Part shown: one piece after another, positions 58,785 to 64,000 of the stretch
Layout: each line of letters opens with the position of its first letter
Position numbering within the stretch: the first letter of the stretch is position 1
From: Kingella sp. (in: b-proteobacteria)
GTDB lineage: Bacteria; Pseudomonadota; Gammaproteobacteria; Burkholderiales; Neisseriaceae
DNA length: 64,000 nt
Direction of reading: 5' to 3'
Assembly: GCF_030527935.1 (NCBI RefSeq)
Contig: NZ_JAUMZV010000005.1
Location: forward strand, 1-64,000
Notes under the pieces: generated by a model
What the model was told of the DNA's origin: nothing
The model's input: only the letters and a program-made list of their open reading frames with translations
Databases searched by the model: none
Program-made: the position numbers and the translations under genes

Positions 58785-58965
58785 CATTTGTTCCGGCAAC
58801 GGTAGCGAGCACAAAGGCGCAGCCCATCATACGTTTGGCGTTGCCTGTTTTGAGAACAGCGTCAATCAAAAGTTTACCCGCTCCACCCGTCCGCAAACCA
58901 ACGTCAAAGCCGAAAGGGTAATCCGAATGATTATGGAAATGTGGCACAACAAAAAAGCAGCCTGA
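58783..58965 (+). pseudogene. Remnant of an IS481-family transposase
   Basis: The frame reads GNGSEHKGAAHHTFGVACFE and then NQKFTRSTRPQTNVKAERVI, the C-terminal DDE region of IS481-type transposases (D-N-G-S-E and F-T-R-P-x-R-P-Q-T-N-G-K-A-E-R). The first Asp and the Gly after PQTN are altered, the rest of the gene is missing and the frame closes within an uptake sequence. No intact inverted repeats are seen. Confidence 0.8.
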
Positions 58966-58996
58966 AAACGGTATAAACCCATTTTCAGGCTGCCTC
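58965..58996. terminator. Uptake-sequence pair, terminator of macA
   Basis: GCAGCCTGAAAA and its inverted copy lie 14 bases after the macA stop, in the gap between the IS481 remnant and macA. Confidence 0.5.
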
Positions 58997-59009
58997 AATC
59001 ATGCCCACA

Positions 59010-60185
59010 TTATCGCGGTGGCCCTGCCATTTCTTTTTCCACCGCCGCCGCTTTCTCATCCGCCCCCATTTCCGACATCACCACCTTATCGCCCTCATTC
59101 AAGCCCGATTTCACTTCCGTATTCATGCTGTCTTTCAAGCCCGTTTGAATTTCCTTGTCCACCGCCTGATTGTTCGCCCCCAGCACGCGCACAAATTTTT
59201 TGCCATCTTTGGTTTTAATCGCCACAGTCGGCACCACCAACACATTATCCACCGACGCAATTTCCACCGTGTTTTGCGTGGTCATACCAATCGCCAGCTT
59301 GCCCTCGGGGTTGGGCACCGTCGCCCGCGCAAAGTAATAAATCGCGCTAGAAGTCGTGTCGGTAGATTTGCTGTATGAACCCTGCGACATTGTGGTCAAA
59401 CCAGGGTCTACGCTGTCCAATTTCGCGCTAATCGGCGTATCAGGCTCAGACAAAATCGTAAAATTCACCGTTTGCCCCGCTTTCACCTTGGTCGCATCGC
59501 CCTCTGCAATTTGCATTTTGTTGGTCATGCTCGTCAAATCCGCAATCTGCACCACAGTAGGCGAAGTTTGGCTGGAATTGATGGTTTGCCCTTGCTCCAC
59601 CACCAGCGAAACCACCGTGCCAGCCGAAGGCGCAGTAATCCGCGTGTAGCCTAAATTCTTTTCCGCCGTGTTAATCGCAATTTGCGTTTGGCGGATGGAT
59701 GATTGCAACTCTTTGATTTTTGCGCGATTAGTTGCCAAGCTGTCTTCCGTGGCCTCAAATTCCTCTTTGGAAACCGCATCCGCGCTGGCTAACGATTTAT
59801 AACGGCTGTATTTGCGTTGCGCGATTTTCAACGCCACCTGCGCCGATTCCAACTGCGCCTGATAGGTTTGCAACTGCGCCTTGCGCGTGTTTACCTCGTT
59901 CACTTGGGTAACATCGTCAATTTCCGCAATCAAATCGCCTTCTTTCACAATATCGCCGATTTTAACGTGCATCTTTTTGATTTGCCCCGACACCTGCGCG
60001 CCCACGTCCACCAAATTCGTTGCCGCAATCTCGCCCGTAGCCGACACCGTTTGCGCGATTTTGCCGCGCTTCACTTCTTCGGTGATGAAGCTGGCTTCAT
60101 TTTTTGGCTGCATTTTTTGATAAGCAAACCAACCCAAGCCCCCCAATACCAGCAACGCGGCAAACCATTTAATCACTTTTTTCAT
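59010..60185 (-). CDS. macA: MacA-type efflux periplasmic adaptor
   Basis: MacA links the MacB ABC pump to the outer-membrane channel and exports macrolides and peptides. The 391-residue protein has an N-terminal membrane anchor (WFAALLVLGGLGWFAY), a split lipoyl domain (GEIAATNLVDVGAQVSGQIK and APSAGTVVSLVVEQGQTINS), a coiled-coil hairpin (about 100-170), the beta-barrel and the membrane-proximal domain. The partner macB, expected just downstream, is not here: only an uptake-sequence hairpin and an IS481 remnant follow. Confidence 0.92.
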   Translation of the reverse strand: MKKVIKWFAALLVLGGLGWFAYQKMQPKNEASFITEEVKRGKIAQTVSATGEIAATNLVDVGAQVSGQIKKMHVKIGDIVKEGDLIAEIDDVTQVNEVNTRKAQLQTYQAQLESAQVALKIAQRKYSRYKSLASADAVSKEEFEATEDSLATNRAKIKELQSSIRQTQIAINTAEKNLGYTRITAPSAGTVVSLVVEQGQTINSSQTSPTVVQIADLTSMTNKMQIAEGDATKVKAGQTVNFTILSEPDTPISAKLDSVDPGLTTMSQGSYSKSTDTTSSAIYYFARATVPNPEGKLAIGMTTQNTVEIASVDNVLVVPTVAIKTKDGKKFVRVLGANNQAVDKEIQTGLKDSMNTEVKSGLNEGDKVVMSEMGADEKAAAVEKEMAGPPR

Positions 60186-60406
60186 AAAATTTTTGCGTGT
60201 AATAAAAAAGATAGCGCATCATAAAGGATAAACCGCCCAAATCCAAGCAGCCGCGCCTTTGCTGCAACAGCAAATATTTGAAAACAAGGCAAAATTGTTG
60301 GGCGCGTTTACACAAATTTTCAGGCAGCCTGAAAACGGTTTGTAATAAAATTACCAATATAAACAAACAAATATTAACGAGTGTAAAAATTTTGCAAATA
60401 AATGCC

Positions 60407-60435
60407 TTGCGCAGCTTAAGGAAAACTGGTTTAAT
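60407..60435 (+). promoter_or_regulatory. Promoter of the tRNA-Val/tRNA-Asp unit
   Basis: TTGCGC (60407-60412), 17 bases, TTTAAT (60430-60435), 26 bases before tRNA-Val. Confidence 0.6.
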
Positions 60436-60460
60436 TCGCGCTTTCGCAACACAGCGATGC

Positions 60461-60536
60461 GGGTGATTAGCTCAGTTGGTAGAGCGTCTGCCTTACAAGC
60501 AGAATGTCGGCGGTTCGACTCCGTCATCACCCACCA
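60461..60536 (+). tRNA. tRNA-Val (anticodon TAC)
   Basis: Acceptor GGGTGAT/ATCACCC, D arm GCTC/GAGC, anticodon stem TCTGC/GCAGA with loop CTTACAA, T loop TTCGACT and encoded CCA. Confidence 0.97.
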
Positions 60537-60570
60537 GTTTTGGCAGGTGCTTTAACGGCAGTTGTCATGC

Positions 60571-60647
60571 GCGGTGGTAGCTCAGTTGGTTAGAGTACCG
60601 GCCTGTCACGCCGGTGGTCGCGGGTTCGAGCCCCGTCCACCGCGCCA
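60571..60647 (+). tRNA. tRNA-Asp (anticodon GTC)
   Basis: Acceptor GCGGTGG/CCACCGC, D arm GCTC/GAGT, anticodon stem CCGGC/GCCGG with loop CTGTCAC, T loop TTCGAGC and encoded CCA. It follows tRNA-Val by 34 bases. Confidence 0.97.
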
Positions 60648-60709
60648 AAAATTTCATCAAGTTTCATCATGTATCCTTTCGTAAATCCTTTGGTTTGATT
60701 TAAACCTGT

Positions 60710-60748
60710 ATAACTCTTTGGTCTCCTTTCCCAAAGAGTTATTTTTTT
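60710..60748 (+). terminator. Intrinsic terminator after the tRNA pair
   Basis: A 12-bp stem (60710-60721 with 60731-60742), 9-nt loop and a long T-run. Confidence 0.85.
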
Positions 60749-60902
60749 GCCTATAAGGCAGCCTGAAAACGCAATTATCTGTTTTATAAAAAATAAATAG
60801 CAAGACAACGCGCAGCCTAAGGCAGCCTGAAAGCTAAAATCTGCTTTCCCCCGTCTTTCAAAGCACATACAATCGCCTTTTTCTGATGGCTTACTCCAAA
60901 CT

Positions 60903-61709
60903 ATGAGCGTCCCTTTTATAGAATTTCAAAACGTTGCTTTTGCCTATGGCGAGCGTCCGATTTTGCAGAACGTGCGTTTTGCGGTGGAACAAGGGCGATT
61001 TGCCGCGATTATGGGCGGTTCGGGCAGCGGCAAAACCACGCTGATGCGCTTGATTACAGGGCAACTGCGCCCCAGCGCGGGCAAAATTTTGCTCAACGGG
61101 CGCGATTTGGGCGCGTTTTCGGCGCACGATTTAAACGAGCATCGCCGCCGCATGGGCGTGCTGTTTCAGCAGGGCGCGTTGTTTACCGATTTGAATGTGT
61201 TTGATAATTTGGCGTTTCCGATGCGCGAGCTCACGCGGCTGCCTGAAAGTGTGATACGCGATTTGGTGTTGCTGAAATTGCACGCGGTGGGTTTGCGCGG
61301 CGTGGAAAAGCTGATGCCTGCGGAGCTATCGGGCGGCATGGCGCGGCGCGTGGCTCTGGCGCGAACCATTGCGTTAGACCCCGAATTGATGCTGTTTGAC
61401 GAGCCGTTCACCGGGCTAGACCCAATTTCGCTGGGCGTGATTGCGCATTTAATTCATCGGGTTACCAAATCGCTGCGTTCCACCAGCATCATGGTTACGC
61501 ACGATGTGGGGCATTCGTTGAACTTGGTTGACCAAATTATTTTCTTGGCGCACGGCGAAATTGTGTTTTCAGGCAGCCCTGCCGAGATGGAAAACAGCGA
61601 TTCGGATTGGGTGCGGCAGTTTGTGCGTGGCGAACCCAATGGGCCGGTGGCGTTTCGCTATCCCGCGCCAACCAGTTTGCAGCAAGATTTGTGGGCGACG
61701 AAATCTTGA
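60903..61709 (+). CDS. mlaF: Phospholipid transport ATP-binding protein MlaF
   Basis: MlaF is the ATPase of the MlaFEDB complex, which moves phospholipids between the membranes to keep outer-membrane lipid asymmetry. The 268-residue protein has Walker A GGSGSGKTT, Q loop LFQQGALFTDLNV, signature LSGGMARRVALART, Walker B LMLFDEPFTGLDP and switch His in MVTHDVGHSL. In Neisseria mlaE normally follows at once; here two unrelated frames come between. Confidence 0.94.
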   Translation: MSVPFIEFQNVAFAYGERPILQNVRFAVEQGRFAAIMGGSGSGKTTLMRLITGQLRPSAGKILLNGRDLGAFSAHDLNEHRRRMGVLFQQGALFTDLNVFDNLAFPMRELTRLPESVIRDLVLLKLHAVGLRGVEKLMPAELSGGMARRVALARTIALDPELMLFDEPFTGLDPISLGVIAHLIHRVTKSLRSTSIMVTHDVGHSLNLVDQIIFLAHGEIVFSGSPAEMENSDSDWVRQFVRGEPNGPVAFRYPAPTSLQQDLWATKS

Positions 61710-61722
61710 AAAAGTACCCACG

Positions 61723-61762
61723 CGTTTTCAGGCTGCCTTATTCGTTTTAGGCAGCCTGAAAC
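61723..61762. terminator. Uptake-sequence pair after mlaF
   Basis: GTTTTCAGGCTGCCT and AGGCAGCCTGAAAC face each other 15 bases after the mlaF stop, which may uncouple it from mlaE. Confidence 0.55.
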
Positions 61763-61784
61763 CGAATTTTAAGAAAGGCAAACC

Positions 61785-62012
61785 ATGCCGGCTGCGCTGT
61801 ATCACGAATGGCAAAGCTATCCGACCATTCTCAATTTTGCCGACTAATGCGCGTTGATGCGGCGGTTGCGGCAAGTGCCGTTAGCCGAAATCCAGCAGCA
61901 GCCTGCGCTGTTTGCGGCGGTGTTGCAGCATATTCAAATTTCGCATCAGGATAACGGGATGTTTGAGTTGGGCGATGCGGATGCGCCGATGTTTGCCGAA
62001 TTTGTGGCGTGA
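61785..62012 (+). pseudogene. Small gene with an in-frame stop, unknown
   Basis: An ATG with AAAGG upstream starts MPAALYHEWQSYPTILNFAD, interrupted by TAA at codon 21 (61845-61847). The frame continues ALMRRLRQVPLAEIQQQPAL and then GMFELGDADAPMFAEFVA to a TGA at 62012. A single base change (for example TAC or TAT to TAA) explains the break. The family is not recognised. Confidence 0.6.
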
Positions 62013-62137
62013 GTGGATGGGTTATTGGTGTATAATCTTGATTTTTCACAATATACTGATGGCTTGGCGGTGCGCTTTGCTATGATGGGCTGATTAAGCC
62101 GTTTCAGGCTGCCTGAACCATTGAAAGGAGTACGACC

Positions 62138-62863
62138 ATGAACCTAATCAAGCATCAAATCCAAAACGAAGAGCGCGAGCTGGAATGGACGCTGAACTAC
62201 AACGCCCCCGATGCGGGCACGCTGGCGTGGTTTTTGTATCCCATCACGCTGTTTAAAACCGAAATGCGCCTGCCCAATGCGGCGTTTGCGCTGGCGATGG
62301 TGTTGAGCTTGTTGCTGTTTACATGGCAGCCTTGGGTGAGCCTGATTTTAATCGCTGCGTTTGGCGGCTTGTGGTATGTGTCGTATCAAGACGAGATGGG
62401 CACAGGCGTGTCGCTTAATTTGTATGACAACGAGTGCTACATTGAAAACGGCAGAGAAATGCAAGCGATTGAATTAAAAGGCTGCAAATTTATCGTAAAC
62501 AGCGTAGGCAAGGGCGCGGAATTGGTGGCAAAAGACCGCGATGGCAGCGCGCAAACCATTTTGCGCACGCCGTCCACCGAAGAAGACGAAGTAGAAATTA
62601 TGAAACGCTTGGCGCGATACATTGAACATTGCCTTGCCACGCCCGCCGAGTATCCGACCGAATCTTCGGGGCACACCATTATTGTGAACGAGCCATCATT
62701 CCAACCCAATGGGCAGCCTGAAAACGCTGCTGCCGACCCTTTCAACGAGCCTGTGTTTGGCAACGCCGAAGGCAATGAAAATAACCCCGCCGCCGCCGAC
62801 CCCTTTGCCTACGGGCGGCAAACCACAGCGGCAGACGATGAAGAGCCGTTGGAGTTTAAATAA
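62138..62863 (+). CDS. Two-TM membrane protein with acidic C-terminal tail, unknown
   Basis: The 241-residue protein has a charged N-terminus (LIKHQIQNEERELEWTLNYN), two hydrophobic segments (AFALAMVLSLLLFTW, VSLILIAAFGGLWYVSY), a beta-rich cytoplasmic-like domain (VSLNLYDNECYIENGREMQA to MKRLARYIEHCL) and a disordered Asn/Pro/Glu-rich tail. No family recognised. GAAAGGAG precedes the ATG. It is inserted between mlaF and mlaE. Confidence 0.7.
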   Translation: MNLIKHQIQNEERELEWTLNYNAPDAGTLAWFLYPITLFKTEMRLPNAAFALAMVLSLLLFTWQPWVSLILIAAFGGLWYVSYQDEMGTGVSLNLYDNECYIENGREMQAIELKGCKFIVNSVGKGAELVAKDRDGSAQTILRTPSTEEDEVEIMKRLARYIEHCLATPAEYPTESSGHTIIVNEPSFQPNGQPENAAADPFNEPVFGNAEGNENNPAAADPFAYGRQTTAADDEEPLEFK

Positions 62864-62879
62864 GGCAGCCTGAAAACCC

Positions 62880-63653
62880 ATGAACATCATCCAATCCACA
62901 GGTGCGAAAACCCTAGCTTTCATTCAAACGCTGGGCGCAAACGCTTTATTTCTGCTCAAAATCCTGCTGCTGTTGCCGCAAACTTTGCTGCGCGCGCGGC
63001 TTACTATTCGCCAGATGTATTTTTCGGGCGTGTTGTCCGTGTTGATTATTGCCGTGTCGGGGCTGTTTGTCGGCATGGTGATTGGCTTGCAGGGCTACAC
63101 GCAGTTGGCGAAGTTTAAATCGGCAGACGTGCTGGGCTTTATGGTGGCGGCTTCGCTGCTGCGTGAGCTTGGGCCTGTGCTGGCGGCGATTTTGTTTGCC
63201 AGCAGCGCGGGCGGCGCGATGACCAGCGAAATCGGGCTGATGAAAACCACCGAGCAGCTTGAAGCGATGGATGTGATGGCGGTAAACCCCGTTGCCCGCG
63301 TGGTTGCGCCGCGCTTTTGGGCGGGCGTGGTTTCCATGCCATTGCTGGCGTGTATTTTCAACGTGGCGGGCATTTACGGCGGCTATTTGGTGGGCGTGCA
63401 ATGGCTGGGGCTGGACGCGGGCGTGTTTTGGTCCAATATGCAGAACAATATTGATTGGTCGTATGACGTGTTCAACGGCTTAACCAAATCGCTGATTTTC
63501 GGCTCGGCGGTCGCGCTGATTGCCGTGTATCAAGGCTTTCATTGCACGCCCACAGCGGAAGGCATTTTGCGGGCGAGCACGCGCACGGTGGTGTCGTCCG
63601 CGCTTACGGTGCTGGCGTTGGATTTTATTTTGACGGCGTTTATGTTTACTTAG
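62880..63653 (+). CDS. mlaE: Phospholipid transport permease MlaE
   Basis: MlaE is the membrane subunit of the Mla importer. The 257-residue protein has the MlaE/permease domain: RQMYFSGVLSVLIIAVSGLF, LLRELGPVLAAILFASSAGG, AMTSEIGLMKTTEQLEAMDV and about five membrane segments. The start comes shortly after an uptake sequence whose AAGG may serve as Shine-Dalgarno. The stop TAG overlaps another uptake sequence. mlaD is not next; a different frame follows. Confidence 0.94.
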   Translation: MNIIQSTGAKTLAFIQTLGANALFLLKILLLLPQTLLRARLTIRQMYFSGVLSVLIIAVSGLFVGMVIGLQGYTQLAKFKSADVLGFMVAASLLRELGPVLAAILFASSAGGAMTSEIGLMKTTEQLEAMDVMAVNPVARVVAPRFWAGVVSMPLLACIFNVAGIYGGYLVGVQWLGLDAGVFWSNMQNNIDWSYDVFNGLTKSLIFGSAVALIAVYQGFHCTPTAEGILRASTRTVVSSALTVLALDFILTAFMFT

Positions 63654-63663
63654 GCAGCCTGAA

Positions 63664-64000
63664 ATGAAAAAATCCCCTACAAAAGCATCATCGCCATTTG
63701 GATTGGGTGCGGATTGTGCAGCCAGCCCATGTTTGGTTTTCTGATGATTTTCCCCGCTATATTTGCGCTGCTGTGGTGGTTTATCCAAGCGGTGCGCGTG
63801 TATCGGCAGCCTGAAAACTGGCAGCGGCACAAAATCATCGGCGCGGCATGGTTGATTGGGCTGGCGGTATGCGGCGCGATAAATGCCTATTATGTGTACA
63901 CCGCCGAACAAGCTATGCGCCAAGTTGCCGCCGATGTGGAACGCTACCACACGCAGCATGGCAAATATCCCGATAAGCTCGCCGACACAGGCACGCCAGT
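63664..64000 (+). pseudogene. Membrane protein with pilin-like segment, frameshifted, runs off the window
   Basis: The ATG at 63664 lies in the tail of an uptake sequence. Its own frame soon ends, but adding one A to the A6 run (63667-63672) gives KKIPYKSIIAIWIGCGLCSQ, leading into the open frame MFGFLMIFPAIFALLWWFIQ at 63729. Further on come a second membrane segment (AAWLIGLAVCGAINAYYVYT) and DVERYHTQHGKYPDKLADTG, which resembles the conserved stretch of type IV pilins and pseudopilins. An internal uptake sequence encodes RQPENW. The 3' end is outside the window. Confidence 0.6.

Larger units (their letters stand above)
61..63664. repeat. Dispersed DNA uptake sequence AGGCAGCCTGAA
   Basis: The 12-mer, usually followed by A or AC, recurs in almost every intergenic gap on both strands, very often as close inverted pairs. 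It is nearly absent from the 3.6-17.2 kb ribosomal block. Examples inside genes are in tas (27108), dnaA (49978 and 50183), yidC (54765) and the MFS gene (33881). It is the uptake-sequence dialect reported for Kingella and the best clue to the organism. Confidence 0.9.

Noticed and set aside
1..64000. CRISPR arrays
   Set aside because: The many short repeats are dispersed or in inverted pairs; no regularly spaced direct repeats with unique spacers were seen.

Overview
The window reads as chromosomal DNA of a Neisseriaceae bacterium, most likely Kingella or a close relative. The main evidence is the DNA uptake sequence AGGCAGCCTGAA (the dialect reported for Kingella), which recurs on both strands through nearly every intergenic gap. 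Neisserial small repeats (dRS3/NIME-like and Correia-like elements) and Neisseria-type gene content (ubiM, E. coli-type argG, macA, DUF2818, mlaF/mlaE) agree with this. The species cannot be fixed from sequence alone.

Layout. 1-3.2 kb: the tip of an IS1016-like element, then pgi convergent with ubiM. 3.5-17.2 kb: S10, spc and alpha ribosomal operons from rplC to rplQ with secY, infA, rpmJ and rpoA; rpsJ is missing at the head, and rplC has its own promoter and a two-hairpin leader. 17.2-20.2 kb: a degenerate J-domain membrane protein, an FKBP isomerase, dgt, tRNA-Arg and tRNA-Glu. 20.3-23 kb: a frameshifted DUF4145/MORN/Sel1 gene and a frameshifted ychJ in repeat-rich DNA. 23.2-31 kb: aroG, an ABC ATPase, an exported DUF6636-like protein, tas, cdsA, a rhuM fragment, uppS and a Spy/CpxP-like protein. 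31.3-34.6 kb: aroQ, an aroE-like dehydrogenase and an AAHS-type MFS transporter, probably a shikimate/quinate-related cluster. 34.7-39.4 kb: a frameshifted small periplasmic protein, hemJ, a CYTH phosphatase, rpmB-rpmG, a small GNAT protein, a DUF2818 protein, an iron/thiamine-type permease and tRNA-Gly. 39.9-45.4 kb: ilvD, argG, ruvA and dnaN on the minus strand. 45.4-48.9 kb: an AT-rich accessory cassette. 48.9-55.7 kb: dnaA, a candidate oriC, an SPFH protein, two paralogous membrane proteins, then rpmH-rnpA-yidD-yidC. 55.7-64 kb: pncA, a tiny lipoprotein, a YaeF-like lipoprotein, a YdcF protein, an IS481 remnant, macA, tRNA-Val and tRNA-Asp, then mlaF and mlaE separated by unrelated genes.

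The most unusual part is the 45.4-48.9 kb cassette, which separates dnaA from dnaN. It holds two signal-peptide paralogues built like lysozyme inhibitors, a protein with lysozyme-superfamily-like motifs whose N-terminus is split off by a 1-nt frameshift, a leftover copy of that protein's N-terminus in front of one inhibitor-like gene, and a coiled-coil membrane protein. I infer an effector-immunity locus. Also notable: several independent 1-nt frameshifts (decay or consensus errors), at least six small-repeat families, and uptake sequences that double as terminators, translation starts, stop codons and two-dialect palindromes.
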